Positions 51,592 through 62,018 are shown, counted from the first letter of the stretch. The stretch is 64,000 nt of DNA from Brachyspira intermedia PWS/A (GCF_000223215.1 NC_017243.1:2728001-2792000), one strand, 5' to 3'. Made by a program: numbers and translations. The notes: generated from the sequence alone by a model not told the origin.

Positions 51592-53211
51592 TTATTTACT
51601 TACACTATTAAAATTAGCTTTAAAATCTATATTAATATGTGTATAATTAGAATTAATAGTAGAACCTATTATTATACTGTTAGGATAACTCCAAGTCCTT
51701 AAAGGTATATTGAAATATCTTAATATATCTTGAGATTTCGCAAGCTGTATAGTAAATATATAATCAGGATTGATATTTTTTGATATCTGAGATTTTATAT
51801 ATGTATCTAAAGATTCTCCGTCATAAACACTGTCTATAATAGTTTCTATGGCCTTTTCATTCTCGCTTACAAAATATACTTTATCTACAAAAGTATAATA
51901 GAACATATTTCCATTATTTAAATCATAAGAATATATATAACTATTATTATAATTTCTTTCTTTTTTAATGAGATTAGGATATTTTTCTAATAATGCAACT
52001 TCCAATTTAGGAAGCAAAGCAGTATCATTTTCTATATTAAAAATCATTAGAGGATATATCAATTCAGATCTTTTTGATTCTATATATGCAACAGCCATCT
52101 CACCATACAAATCATTTATAATACTTCCAAATGAATAAACATCATTCATCTTTGTAAATAAATTGTATAATTCAGAATATAATTTATTATTATGATCCAT
52201 TTTCAAATCATTATACATTATAGGATAAAGCCCTGCCAAATATGATTTCAAAGCAAAATACATAACAGTTCTTTCTTTAGGTAAATAATTCTGTATATCT
52301 ATCGACCCATCTAAACCATAAAGAGAATATCTTTCAGAACCGCCGTATTCATAATCAACAAAAATATCCATTAATCCATTATCATTATTTATTTTAGCAT
52401 TTCCATATATTGAATATGCATTATCAAAAAATTGTAACGGAGTAAATAGTAAAGAGCCTTCACATTTATTATAATCGAAAAGCTGTTTATTAACATAGAA
52501 AGAAATATCTGATTCATATTTGTTTTCAACATTATTAAGTAATTTGACTTCGCTAATGCCGTCAGTATCAGAGTTTAAAAAATCAATTAATTTTTTTATA
52601 TGATTATAATTTTTAGTAACTATTAAAAGCCCTTTATAAAAATTAAAGAATAAATAAGGACTTCCATTATCTAAAGCATATATTCTGCTTCCATTATAAT
52701 TAATCTTTTTTACTTCATAAGTAATATTATCTATAGTTAAATTTTCAGAATTAAAAAAAGATTTAAATATGAAAGAATTCAATCTTCCTATATCAAATAA
52801 ATAAAAAATTTCCGAATTATCTAAACTGCCATTATAACCCCAAAAAAGTAAAGCAGCATTTCTTCTTAATATTGGTTTAGAAGCCATTTTAACCAAGAAA
52901 TTATCATTTGTTCTTAATCTGTCAGCAAATGCATCTGCCTTTCTAAGCAAAATAGAAAAATCATACATAGATTCATCATGTGATATTCTATAAGCATATA
53001 TAGAGTCAGAAAATTTAAGCACACTTTTATCTAAACTTTTGACACTTACATAAGCGATATTATCTTTTGGCATTTTTACTTCAGACATATTTTTTTTATG
53101 AAGCCCATAAGGAAAATACCCAAATATAATAAATAAAGAAATTATTACAATTAATATAATAGATAATATAAAAAATAACTTAATCTGTCTTTGTCTTTTA
53201 ATACTTACCAT
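51592..53211 (-). CDS. Hypothetical membrane-anchored protein
   Basis: A 539-residue protein. The basic start (MVSIKRQRQIKLFF) and one span (about residues 12-32) give an N-in, C-out topology with a large periplasmic part rich in Tyr, Asn and Ser. Segments such as DNIAYVSVKSLDKSVLKFSD and GLLIVTKNYNHIKKLIDFLN loosely recall DUF3352 proteins, but I do not recognise the family securely. It lies 89 bases upstream of prfA and may be transcribed with it. Confidence 0.65.
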   Translation of the reverse strand: MVSIKRQRQIKLFFILSIILIVIISLFIIFGYFPYGLHKKNMSEVKMPKDNIAYVSVKSLDKSVLKFSDSIYAYRISHDESMYDFSILLRKADAFADRLRTNDNFLVKMASKPILRRNAALLFWGYNGSLDNSEIFYLFDIGRLNSFIFKSFFNSENLTIDNITYEVKKINYNGSRIYALDNGSPYLFFNFYKGLLIVTKNYNHIKKLIDFLNSDTDGISEVKLLNNVENKYESDISFYVNKQLFDYNKCEGSLLFTPLQFFDNAYSIYGNAKINNDNGLMDIFVDYEYGGSERYSLYGLDGSIDIQNYLPKERTVMYFALKSYLAGLYPIMYNDLKMDHNNKLYSELYNLFTKMNDVYSFGSIINDLYGEMAVAYIESKRSELIYPLMIFNIENDTALLPKLEVALLEKYPNLIKKERNYNNSYIYSYDLNNGNMFYYTFVDKVYFVSENEKAIETIIDSVYDGESLDTYIKSQISKNINPDYIFTIQLAKSQDILRYFNIPLRTWSYPNSIIIGSTINSNYTHINIDFKANFNSVSK

Positions 53212-53280
53212 AAAAAATTATTTCCTTATTTATATTATCTATATTGTTTTTATCTTCGTCAAAATTTAAAAATGGTTTAA

Positions 53281-53316
53281 TAAAAAAACCGATTCAAGTT
53301 CATCACTTGAATCGGT
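53281..53316 (-). terminator. Terminator of the CoA-transferase/ACAD/flavodiiron operon
   Basis: ACCGATTCAAGT (53288-53299) and ACTTGAATCGGT (53305-53316), perfect 12-bp stem with 5-base loop; minus-strand T run from the A's at 53282-53288. Confidence 0.9.
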
Positions 53317-53351
53317 CTTTATTATATAGCTTAATAAATAATTATTGTTTA

Positions 53352-54566
53352 TTATTTATTAATAGATTCAACTATAGCGTCTACTAAAGCGTCCATTTCA
53401 CCAACGTTAGCAGCTTTCATAGAAGAAGAAACTGAAACTTGAGCATCTAAGATTTCACATTGTTTCAAGTTGTTTTCAATGAATTCTTGCATTAAAGCAC
53501 CAGATTTAGGAGCCCAAGAACCGTTTTCTATGATAGCAAACTTACGTTTTTGAACGTTAAGAGCTCTCATATCATCTAAATAACTATGCATTGGAGGATA
53601 AATATTAAGGTTGTAAGTAACAGAAGCTAATACAACATGGCTTAATTTGAAAGTATCAGCGATCAAGTAAGAAACGTGAGTGCTAGATACGTCGTGCATA
53701 GCTATATTAGTAACACCTTTTTCAGCTAATTTAGCAGCTAAAACTCCAACCATATTTTCAGTATTACCATACATAGAAGCATATACGATTAATACACCTT
53801 TTTCTTCAGGCTCATAAGTGCTCCATTTGTTGTATTTATCAAGGATATAACCTAGATTGTTTCTCCAAATAGGTCCATGTAAAGGACAGAACATTTTAAT
53901 TTTGTCAATAATTCCGCCAGCTTTTTTGAGCAAGTTTTGTACGTGAGGGCCATATTTACCAACAATGTTAGTATAATATCTTCTAGCCTCATCTAACCAA
54001 TCTCTGTCAAAATTAACTTCGTCATTGAATAATCTTCCGTCTAAAGCGATGAAAGAACCGAAAGCATCAGCAGAGAATAATACTCCATTAGTAGTATCAA
54101 AAGTAACCATAGCTTCTGGCCAGTGTACCATTTGAGCAGCTACGAAAGCAACTTCGTGTTTACCGAATTTTTTGCTGTCACCTTCTTTTACTTGTTCTCT
54201 TTTCTCTTCAGGAATAGTGAAACCAAACTGATCCATAAACATGAAAGCTTTTTCAGTAGCTATAACTTTAGTTTCAGGGTGTCTGATTAAAACTTCATCT
54301 ATAGAAGCAGCGTGGTCTGGTTCCATGTGGTTAATAACCATATAGTCAAGTTTTTTACCGTTTAAAACATATTCTAAGTTGTCTAAGAATTGTCTGCAAA
54401 CAGCCCAGTCAACTGTATCAAAAAGAACTGTTTTTTCATCTAAAAGAACATAAGAGTTATAAGAAACACCTTTAGTTAAAGGGTGTACATTTTCAAATAG
54501 AGCCAAGCGATGTTCATTCGCTCCAACCCAATATAAATCTTCAGTAACTTTTCTAACGCAATGCAT
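53352..54566 (-). CDS. fprA: A-type flavoprotein (flavodiiron oxygen/NO reductase)
   Basis: Reduces O2 to water (or NO to N2O) in anaerobes. The beta-lactamase-like diiron domain (1-250) has INHMEPDHAASIDE with ligands His80, Glu82, Asp84 and His85. VHWPEAMVTFD and CPLHGPIW supply the rest. The flavodoxin domain (about 255-404) opens VLIVYASMYGNTENMVGVLA with the FMN phosphate loop. 404 residues, the minimal class A form that takes electrons from rubredoxin. It is directly downstream of a gene ending in a rubredoxin domain, an attractive donor. Confidence 0.95.
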   Translation of the reverse strand: MHCVRKVTEDLYWVGANEHRLALFENVHPLTKGVSYNSYVLLDEKTVLFDTVDWAVCRQFLDNLEYVLNGKKLDYMVINHMEPDHAASIDEVLIRHPETKVIATEKAFMFMDQFGFTIPEEKREQVKEGDSKKFGKHEVAFVAAQMVHWPEAMVTFDTTNGVLFSADAFGSFIALDGRLFNDEVNFDRDWLDEARRYYTNIVGKYGPHVQNLLKKAGGIIDKIKMFCPLHGPIWRNNLGYILDKYNKWSTYEPEEKGVLIVYASMYGNTENMVGVLAAKLAEKGVTNIAMHDVSSTHVSYLIADTFKLSHVVLASVTYNLNIYPPMHSYLDDMRALNVQKRKFAIIENGSWAPKSGALMQEFIENNLKQCEILDAQVSVSSSMKAANVGEMDALVDAIVESINK

Positions 54567-54609
54567 TATTTTTCCTCCTCAAAAAATTATTAATAATTAA
54601 GTTTATATT

Positions 54610-56547
54610 TTAAGCCTTAATGAAGTTAGCTTTTTCTTCACTACATTCAGGACATACCCATTCCTCTGGAAGAGCTGTAAAGTCTGTACCTGGAGCTATT
54701 TCAGATTCTGGATCACCAATGAATGGATTATACTCATAACCACAACCGCTACATACATAGATTTTAGGTAATTCGATTGTTTTCTTAGGAGTAATCTTTT
54801 TCATTTTCTTATATGGTACTTCTGCAGGTTTCTTAGCACCAGTATCAAGAGCTTTAGCCAACAATGGAAGAATTTCTTTAACATCTCCAACTATACCATA
54901 GTCAGCATTTTTGAAGATTTTAGCAGAACCTTTGATGTTGATAGCTACGATGATAGAAGCATTTTTGATACCTTTTAAGTGTTGGTTAGCACCTGAAATA
55001 CCGCAAGCTATGTATAAGTTACCATTGAATTTTTGACCTGACATACCAACATATCTGATGATAGGTAAGTATTTCAATTCTTCAGCAACAGGACGAGAAC
55101 AACCTATAGCAGCACCAGCAGCTTTAGCTAAGTCCTCAACAAGTTTCATATTTTCTTTACCACCAATACCTTTACCAGCAGAAACAACTCTTTCAGCATT
55201 AACAATAGGAGTATTAATATCAATACCTACAGAGAAGTCAATTCCATCTTTCTTAAGAGCAGCTACTAAAGCATCAACTTTATCTTGAGCTGAACCTTCT
55301 TTGAAGATGATATTTCTTCTTTCACCAGTAATAGGACCTTTTTTAGCCATAGGACCAGCAGCAGCAACAGGAGCTTTAGGCATTTTACCAAGTATAGCAG
55401 CAGAAATAACAACTTTTTGTATTTCACTTGTACCTTCATAAATAGTACAAATTTTAGCATCACGATAAGCTCTTTCTACTATATAAGCACCTTTAATATA
55501 TCCATTACCACCATGGATTTGAAGAGCTTGGTTAACAACTTCCAAACCTATTTCAGAAGCATATAATTTAGCCATAGCAGATTCAGTACCATAAGGTTCA
55601 TGTCTGTCTTTCATAGCAGCAGCACTGTAGATAAGAAGTCTAGCAGCACGTAATTTAGTAGCCATATCAGCAAGTTTGAAAGCGATAGCTTGTTGCTGAG
55701 CGATAGGACGTCCAAACTGTATTCTTTCTTTAGAATAAGCTACAGCAGCTTCATAAGCACCTTGAGCGATACCTAATGCTTGAGCAGCAATACCAATACG
55801 TCCGCCGTCAAGAGTTTGCATAGCAATTTTGAATCCTTGTCCTTCTTTACCAAGCAAGTTTTCTTTAGGAACTTTAACGTTATCGAAAAGTAACTGAGCT
55901 GTAGCAGAAGCACGAATACCTAATTTGTCATATTTTTCACCGAATTCAAAACCTTCCCAGCCTTTTTCAACGATGAAAGCACTAATACCTTTAGTTCCGA
56001 TACCAGGAGTAGTAACAGCAAATACTACATAACTTTCAGCTTCTATAGAGTTAGTTATGAATATTTTTTCACCATTTAATATATAGTGATCACCTTTTAA
56101 TTCAGCAGTAGTTTCTGTACCGCCTGCATCAGATCCAGCTTCTGGTTCAGTTAAACCGAAAGCACCTAATTTTTTACCTTCAGCAAGAGGAACTAAATAT
56201 TTTTTCTTTTGTTCTTCAGTACCGAAAGCATAGATAGGATAACTACCTAAAGAACAATGAGCTGATAAAATTACGCCCATACTTCCATCTACTCTTGAAA
56301 GTTCTTCTACAGCTATAGCATAAGCAATATTATCAAATCCTGCTCCACCGTATTTTGTTTCGAAAGGCAAACCCATAATGTCTAATCCGCCTTTACCTAA
56401 TTGTTTTACAGCTTCTGTTGGGAATTTACCTGTCTGATCGTGCTCATGAGCTATTGGAGTTACAACTTCTTCAGCCCATGCTCTAATTTTGGCACGAAGT
56501 TCTTCATGCTTTTCTGTTGTTTTAAACATTTGCTTCTCCTTTAACAA
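54610..56547 (-). CDS. Acyl-CoA dehydrogenase / EtfA C-domain / rubredoxin fusion
   Basis: Three modules in 645 residues. About 1-385 is an acyl-CoA dehydrogenase (LTEPEAGSDAGG, FGRPIAQQQAIAFKLADM, QIHGGNGYIKGAYIVERAYRD and the catalytic Glu in IYEGTSEIQ), closest to short-chain/butyryl-CoA types. About 415-575 resembles the FAD domain of ETF alpha (IACGISGANQHLKGIKNAS, ADYGIVGDVKEILPLL) without its N-terminal domain. About 597-645 is a rubredoxin (YVCSGCGYEYNP ... EEWVCPECSEEK). Electrons could flow from acyl-CoA through FAD to rubredoxin and on to FprA. Codon use is more GC-rich and regular than neighbours, suggesting high expression. Confidence 0.93.
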   Translation of the reverse strand: MLKEKQMFKTTEKHEELRAKIRAWAEEVVTPIAHEHDQTGKFPTEAVKQLGKGGLDIMGLPFETKYGGAGFDNIAYAIAVEELSRVDGSMGVILSAHCSLGSYPIYAFGTEEQKKKYLVPLAEGKKLGAFGLTEPEAGSDAGGTETTAELKGDHYILNGEKIFITNSIEAESYVVFAVTTPGIGTKGISAFIVEKGWEGFEFGEKYDKLGIRASATAQLLFDNVKVPKENLLGKEGQGFKIAMQTLDGGRIGIAAQALGIAQGAYEAAVAYSKERIQFGRPIAQQQAIAFKLADMATKLRAARLLIYSAAAMKDRHEPYGTESAMAKLYASEIGLEVVNQALQIHGGNGYIKGAYIVERAYRDAKICTIYEGTSEIQKVVISAAILGKMPKAPVAAAGPMAKKGPITGERRNIIFKEGSAQDKVDALVAALKKDGIDFSVGIDINTPIVNAERVVSAGKGIGGKENMKLVEDLAKAAGAAIGCSRPVAEELKYLPIIRYVGMSGQKFNGNLYIACGISGANQHLKGIKNASIIVAINIKGSAKIFKNADYGIVGDVKEILPLLAKALDTGAKKPAEVPYKKMKKITPKKTIELPKIYVCSGCGYEYNPFIGDPESEIAPGTDFTALPEEWVCPECSEEKANFIKA

Positions 56548-56597
56548 TATTATTTTATTTATTTAATAGTATATAAAAGTTATTGATATTGTCTCTA

Positions 56598-57944
56598 TTA
56601 TTTATTACTTTTTCTCCAAATTTTAGCTTTTTCTGCTTCTTTTATTAAGCCATCTCTCAAATCAGGATGTGCTATAGAGATTAAAGCCTCAGCTCTTTGC
56701 CAAGTAGTTAAACCTTTTAAGTTTACTTTACCATACTCTGTTACTACATAATGTGTATTAGCTCTAGTATCTGTAATTACTGTACCATTAGCAAAACTTG
56801 GAACTATTCTTGATTTTAATTGTCCATCTTTTCCTGTTACAGTTGAAGATAAACATATAAAGCTCTTACCGCCTTTAGATAAATAAGCGCCTAATACAAA
56901 GTCTAATTGTCCGCCTGCACCGCTTATATGTTTGAATCCTGTTGATTCAGCACTTACTTGTCCGAATAAATCTATTTCTACTGCGTTGTTTATTGACATA
57001 AAGTTATCTATAGAAGAAATTACTCTTACATCATTAGTATAATCTACAGGAGCTGATAAACATTCAGGGTTATTATGTATATAATCATACAATTTTTTAG
57101 TACCAGCACCGAATGCATAAGTTTGTCTGCCTCTGTCTATATTCTTTTTAGAACCTGTAATTTTTCCTGCTAAAGATATATCAACGAAAGCATCAACATA
57201 CATTTCTGTATGAACACCTAAATCTTTCAAATCAGATTCAGCTATTAATGAACCCACAGCATTAGGCATACCTCCTATACCTAATTGTAAACAAGCACCG
57301 TTAGGTATTTCTTCTACTATAAGTTTAGCTACTGTTTTATCTACTTCTGTAGCACCGCCTCCTGGCATTTCTTTTATAGGAGTATTGCTTCCTTCTACTA
57401 TCATATCTACCTGATTGATATGTACAGCCTCTCCGCCTATATTAGCAGCACCTAAACATCTTGGCATATTTTTATTTACTTCTACTATTACGCATTTTGA
57501 TCTCTCTATTAAAGCCTGCATATGTGAAGCGTTAGGACCGAAATTGAAATAGCCATTTTCATCCATTTCTGATACTTGGAACATAGCTACATCTATTCCT
57601 CTTGGTAACTCTCTATAATATCTAGGCATTTCTGAATAACGAATAGGATCATAGAAACAAAAACCTTTATCAACTGCTTTTCTTTCTAAACCTGACATAT
57701 GCCATGAATTCCAAGTAATATGTTTTTCAGGATTCTCTATCTTAAAAATTTCAGGCTCCCACATTAATATACCGCCTCTAAAATTAAGATCTGTCAATTC
57801 AGGCAATCTTTTTGCTAAAGCTTTATCCAAATCTATTACTGTAGCAGTAACCCAACCATAGTCAATCCAATCGCCAGATTTTATAACTTTAACTGCTTCA
57901 TCAGCAGTTGTTAATTTTTGTTTATATAAGGCTTTGAAATCCAT
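56598..57944 (-). CDS. Acetyl-CoA hydrolase/transferase family, butyryl-CoA:acetate CoA-transferase-like
   Basis: Class I CoA-transferase of 448 residues. The catalytic Glu247 lies in [13 protein letters not shown] and the CoA-binding GAGGQLDF at 342-349; [13 protein letters not shown] near 222 is also typical. Both 4-hydroxybutyrate and butyryl-CoA:acetate CoA-transferases share these motifs. Co-transcription with a butyryl-CoA dehydrogenase-like fusion favours a butyrate role, making acetyl-CoA and butyrate from butyryl-CoA and acetate. First gene of the operon, with a strong promoter. Confidence 0.9.
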   Translation of the reverse strand: MDFKALYKQKLTTADEAVKVIKSGDWIDYGWVTATVIDLDKALAKRLPELTDLNFRGGILMWEPEIFKIENPEKHITWNSWHMSGLERKAVDKGFCFYDPIRYSEMPRYYRELPRGIDVAMFQVSEMDENGYFNFGPNASHMQALIERSKCVIVEVNKNMPRCLGAANIGGEAVHINQVDMIVEGSNTPIKEMPGGGATEVDKTVAKLIVEEIPNGACLQLGIGGMPNAVGSLIAESDLKDLGVHTEMYVDAFVDISLAGKITGSKKNIDRGRQTYAFGAGTKKLYDYIHNNPECLSAPVDYTNDVRVISSIDNFMSINNAVEIDLFGQVSAESTGFKHISGAGGQLDFVLGAYLSKGGKSFICLSSTVTGKDGQLKSRIVPSFANGTVITDTRANTHYVVTEYGKVNLKGLTTWQRAEALISIAHPDLRDGLIKEAEKAKIWRKSNK

Positions 57945-57989
57945 GAAATACCTCCAATTAATTTTTTAATAGTTATTTTAATAAACTCT

Positions 57990-58025
57990 AGTATAGTAAA
58001 ATTCAATTCAATTGTCAATTGAATT
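57990..58025 (-). promoter_or_regulatory. Promoter with overlapping 21-bp palindrome
   Basis: On the minus strand TTGACA (58018-58013) and TATACT (57995-57990) have the ideal 17-base spacing. AATTCAATTG (58005-58014), one central T, CAATTGAATT (58016-58025) is a perfect inverted repeat covering the -35 box, a likely repressor site for the CoA-transferase operon. Confidence 0.7.
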
Positions 58026-58602
58026 TTCATTTACAGGCATTTTTTTAATTTTATTTTTAAAAAAATTTATTTTATTCAATTTTTATTTAGAAACTAATAT
58101 TAATAAATATTTATTATTGTGAATAAAATTCATATTAAACCTAAAAATATACAATATAAAAATATTTTCTATAAAAATAATGTTATTTACACAAAATTAC
58201 ATAGTTTTATCCTATTTGCAGCTGAATTTTTATTGATATACATACAATAAACTTAACTTTTTAACATATTTTTCTACAACTTATTAAAATTATAAAAAAC
58301 ACAAACAATTAAAACAACATAATTATACCAGGTATCGGTATAACCATACATGCATTATATATCCTAAAATATAAAAGCTAATAAATAATTAAATCTATTA
58401 TATATAATTACAGTCTTTTTTATATATATTAATACTATATATGAATAAAATACAATTTTAATAATTTCATAATAAAAAATCATTAAAATTAACGCTTAAA
58501 CCCATAATATAAATAATTCATATTATATACATAATAAACCACATTTATTATAACGAATAAACAACTATATTAATACAATTATACTATATATTGAGAATTA
58601 TA

Positions 58603-58630
58603 TTGACTTTATAGGAAATAGGTATAATAT
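58603..58630 (+). promoter_or_regulatory. Promoter of the first oppA-like gene
   Basis: TTGACT 58603-58608 and TAATAT 58625-58630, spacing 16 (an overlapping TATAAT at 58623 would be at 14). About 35 bases upstream of the GTG start. Confidence 0.45.
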
Positions 58631-58662
58631 TATATTATGAATACTATTTTAGGGGGCAATCT

Positions 58663-60279
58663 GTGAATATAAAAAGAATATTATTTATTTTTACATTGCT
58701 TATAATAATTTCCTGTAATAGAAAAAATTCTGCAATAGATCCAACTAGAGATATAATAATTAATATGGGAAGCGAACCTGTTACTATAGATCCGACACTA
58801 AACTCTATAGGGGTAGTAGGTACTTATCTATTACATGCATTTGAAGGACTTACAAAGATAGATAAAAATAACAATATTGCGCCTGGTATAGCCGAAAAAT
58901 GGGATATTTCCGATGACGGACTAATATACACTTTTTATTTGAGAACAAATGCAAAATGGTCTGATGGCAAACCTGTAAAAGCATCTGATTTTGAGTATGG
59001 TTGGAAAAGAGCTTTAGATAGAAATTTAGATTCTCCATATTCATATATGCTTGAAATAATTAAAAATGCAAAAAATATAAATCTAGGAAATATGGATATT
59101 ACAAATTTGGGAGTAGAGGCTATTGATGATAATACATTAAAAGTAGTACTTGAAACCCCATCTTTGTATTTTTTAGATTTTCTAGCATCTTCAGGAGTAT
59201 TTTTGCCTTTAAGAAAGGATGTAATAGAAAAATATGGAGATAAATGGACATTAAAACCAAAAACTTATGTATGTAATGGACAATATATACTTAAAGAGAG
59301 AATTAAAGATGAGAAAATAGTATTTGAGGAAAATCCTTTCTACTATGATAAAAATGAAATAATAGCAAAAAGACTTACTTTTATACCAAGTGCTGATGTT
59401 TTTGATATGGTAGAAAAAATTAAGAAAAACGAATTACATTTTTCATCATTAGAACCTTCTCCTGGTGAGATAGAATATCTTATGAAAGATGGATATATTA
59501 AGTTAAATGAGGCTATAGGAACAATTTATTTAGAATTAAATATAACAAATGATGCGTTAAATGATAAAAGAGTAAGACAGGCTTTATCATTAGCTATAGA
59601 CAGAAAATACCTAGTAGAACATGTAGTTAAAGGAGCTCAAACACCAGCAGGAGCATTTGTACCGCCAGCTGTAAAAGGATCAAGATTTTATTTTAGAGAA
59701 GAGTCATCAAATTTTATAAATATTGATAAACATAATGAAAATATAATAAAAGCCAAAGAATTAATGACTGAAGCAGGATACCCCAATGGGGATAATTATC
59801 CTATTTTAGAGCTTAAAGTATCTCCTGGTTTATTTTATGAAGTAGGAAAAGCTATACAAAAAATGTGGAAAGATAATCTCAATATTGATATTGATTTAAT
59901 AGAGGAAGAATTTCCAGCTACACTAATGGCTCTTACAAAAAAGAAATATCAAATTGCAAGAATGGGTTGGACTGGTGATTATTATGATCCTATGACTATG
60001 CTTGATGTGATGGTTAGTTATGGAGGAGTTAATCATTCGGGTTTTTCTAATGCAAAATATGATAAACTTATAACAGAAGCTAAGACAATATACACAAACA
60101 ATTATTTAAGAATGGAAAATATGAAGCAAGCTGAAGCTATATTATTAGATGAAATGCCTATTATACCTTTATACTATAAAGCTGATTCTTTTATAGTATC
60201 ACCTTATTTAAAAGATATTGTTTTAAATCCATTAGGAAGGCATAGATTTAATTATTGTTATATAGATTTAAATCAATAA
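58663..60279 (+). CDS. Peptide ABC transporter substrate-binding lipoprotein (OppA-like) 1
   Basis: SBP_bac_5 family, 538 residues. GTG start after AGGGGGC. Lipobox IIISC (Cys about residue 19) anchors it to the membrane. Typical elements: NMGSEPVTIDPTLNSIG, GIAEKWDISDDGLIYTFYLR (about 85-104), NAKWSDGKPVKASDFEYGWK and DKRVRQALSLAIDRKYL (about 305-321). Binds oligopeptides for an Opp permease, whose genes are not in this window. The next gene is a paralogue; the pair probably arose by duplication. Confidence 0.92.
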   Translation: MNIKRILFIFTLLIIISCNRKNSAIDPTRDIIINMGSEPVTIDPTLNSIGVVGTYLLHAFEGLTKIDKNNNIAPGIAEKWDISDDGLIYTFYLRTNAKWSDGKPVKASDFEYGWKRALDRNLDSPYSYMLEIIKNAKNINLGNMDITNLGVEAIDDNTLKVVLETPSLYFLDFLASSGVFLPLRKDVIEKYGDKWTLKPKTYVCNGQYILKERIKDEKIVFEENPFYYDKNEIIAKRLTFIPSADVFDMVEKIKKNELHFSSLEPSPGEIEYLMKDGYIKLNEAIGTIYLELNITNDALNDKRVRQALSLAIDRKYLVEHVVKGAQTPAGAFVPPAVKGSRFYFREESSNFINIDKHNENIIKAKELMTEAGYPNGDNYPILELKVSPGLFYEVGKAIQKMWKDNLNIDIDLIEEEFPATLMALTKKKYQIARMGWTGDYYDPMTMLDVMVSYGGVNHSGFSNAKYDKLITEAKTIYTNNYLRMENMKQAEAILLDEMPIIPLYYKADSFIVSPYLKDIVLNPLGRHRFNYCYIDLNQ

Positions 60280-60373
60280 AAAATATAATACTATTTTCAA
60301 TAAATTATATAAAAATTTGTGCTTTTTATAATTTTATACTAAAATATAGAATATTTATAAAAGGACAAAAGCG

Positions 60374-61960
60374 ATGAAAAAATTTTTAATCTTAATAGTT
60401 ATATTATCACTTTTCATATTTTCATGTTCATCTAGCAAAACTAAAGATGATTCCATAGTTGTATCTTTAGGAGGAGAAGTTGCTACTATAGATCCTCATC
60501 TTAATACTGCAAGTGCAGGTACTGTTTATATAAGACATTTTTTTGAAGGTCTTATGAAAAAGGATAAAGATGGAAAAATAGTCGGCGGAATGGCTGAAAA
60601 CTATAAAATGAGTGAAGATGGAATTACTTATACCTTCTATTTGAGAACTAATGCTAAATGGTCTGACGGAGTACCTGTTACTGCTGATGATTTTGTATAT
60701 AGCTATAAAAGATTTGTTGATCCTAAAACTGCTGCTCCTTATGCTTCGCTTATGGCTCCTGTAAAAAATGCATTAAAAATATCTAGCGGCGATGTGAATG
60801 TTGAAGAATTAGGAATAAAAAAGATCGATGATTACACTATAGAAATAACATTAGAAAATCCTACTGCATATTTTTTAGAGCTTGCTGATATGTTTGTACC
60901 TGTTAGAAAAGACATCATAGAAAAATATGGTGATGATTGGGTATCAACTCCTGAAAGTTATATAGGTAATGGGTCTTATAAAATGACTGAAAGAGTTAGA
61001 GATGATAAAATAGTTATGGAAATTAATACTAACTATTATGATAAAGATTCAATAGTTGCTAAGAAAATTACAATATCAATGATATCAGATAAAAACACTG
61101 CATTAGCTGCTTTGAGAAACGGACAAATACATTTTTCTAATTTAGTACCTACTCAGGAAGTTGATAATCTTCAGAAAGAAGGTTTAATAGTTATGAATCA
61201 GGCTTATGGTACTGTATTCTTTGAAATGAACCTTACAAACGAAGCATTGAAAGATTCTAGAGTTCGCAGGGCATTAGCTCTTGCTATTGACAGAAACTAT
61301 ATAGTAGATTCAATAAACAAATCTGGTCAGAAACCTGCAGGTGCATTCGTTCCTCCTCTAATAAGTGATTATGAAGGCGAGTTCAGAGAAAAAGGCGGAG
61401 ATTATATTAGCGTACAAAGCAATGATTATCAGAAAAATATAGAAGAGGCTAAAAAATTGATGGCTGAGGCTGGATATCCTAATGGTGAGAATTATCCTGT
61501 TTTAGAGGTTTTAGTGGCAAATGACGGTAATGTTGTTATGGTTGAAGCTATACAGCAAATGTGGAAGAATATTGGTGTTGATGCTGTTATAGTACCTAGA
61601 GAATGGGCTGTTATACTTCAGAGTTTCAGAGATTTAAGCTATCAGATGGTTTTAAGCGGTTGGACTGGTGATTATAATGATCCTATGACTATGCTTGAAT
61701 TATATTTAAGCTATGCTCCAAGCAATCCTGGCTACAATAATCCTGAATATGATAAACTTATAGAAAGCTCTAAACATATAGTTAATCCTCAGGAAAGAAT
61801 GAAAGTTCTTCATGAAGCTGAAAAAATACTTATGTATGATATGCCTATAATACCTATACATTACAGAGCAAATGCTTTAATGGTTTCAAAACAGCTTAAA
61901 GATTATAAACTTGATCCTTTGGCTAAATACAGATTCCATTATTCATATTTAGAAAAATAA
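60374..61960 (+). CDS. Peptide ABC transporter substrate-binding lipoprotein (OppA-like) 2
   Basis: A 528-residue paralogue of the preceding gene with the same domain order. Lipobox IFSC (Cys18); SLGGEVATIDPHLNTASAGT, NAKWSDGVPVTADDFVYSYK, SRVRRALALAIDRNYIV and GWTGDYNDPMTMLELYLSYA. Codon use is slightly less A-rich than copy 1, as for a highly expressed binding protein. AAAAGGAC precedes the ATG. Followed by a terminator. Peptide uptake suits a fermenting gut organism. Confidence 0.93.
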   Translation: MKKFLILIVILSLFIFSCSSSKTKDDSIVVSLGGEVATIDPHLNTASAGTVYIRHFFEGLMKKDKDGKIVGGMAENYKMSEDGITYTFYLRTNAKWSDGVPVTADDFVYSYKRFVDPKTAAPYASLMAPVKNALKISSGDVNVEELGIKKIDDYTIEITLENPTAYFLELADMFVPVRKDIIEKYGDDWVSTPESYIGNGSYKMTERVRDDKIVMEINTNYYDKDSIVAKKITISMISDKNTALAALRNGQIHFSNLVPTQEVDNLQKEGLIVMNQAYGTVFFEMNLTNEALKDSRVRRALALAIDRNYIVDSINKSGQKPAGAFVPPLISDYEGEFREKGGDYISVQSNDYQKNIEEAKKLMAEAGYPNGENYPVLEVLVANDGNVVMVEAIQQMWKNIGVDAVIVPREWAVILQSFRDLSYQMVLSGWTGDYNDPMTMLELYLSYAPSNPGYNNPEYDKLIESSKHIVNPQERMKVLHEAEKILMYDMPIIPIHYRANALMVSKQLKDYKLDPLAKYRFHYSYLEK

Positions 61961-61981
61961 TTCAAAAAAATAAATTTATAT

Positions 61982-62018
61982 AAAAAAGGAAGTCGGTTCT
62001 GCTGATTTCCTTTTTTTG
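61982..62018 (+). terminator. Terminator of oppA-like gene 2
   Basis: AAAAAAGGAAGTC pairs with GATTTCCTTTTTTT (one G-T pair), 9-base loop. Confidence 0.85.

Larger units (their letters stand above)
57945..58662. other. 718-base AT-rich divergent spacer
   Basis: Extremely AT-rich. The left 80 bases hold the CoA-transferase promoter and palindrome, and the last 60 a promoter for OppA. Between about 58030 and 58600 I see no ORF with a binding site, no repeat of family A or B and no clear RNA gene. Confidence 0.5.

Noticed and set aside
58263-58640. A replication origin in the AT-rich spacer
   Set aside because: No cluster of DnaA boxes, and dnaA/dnaN genes are not nearby.
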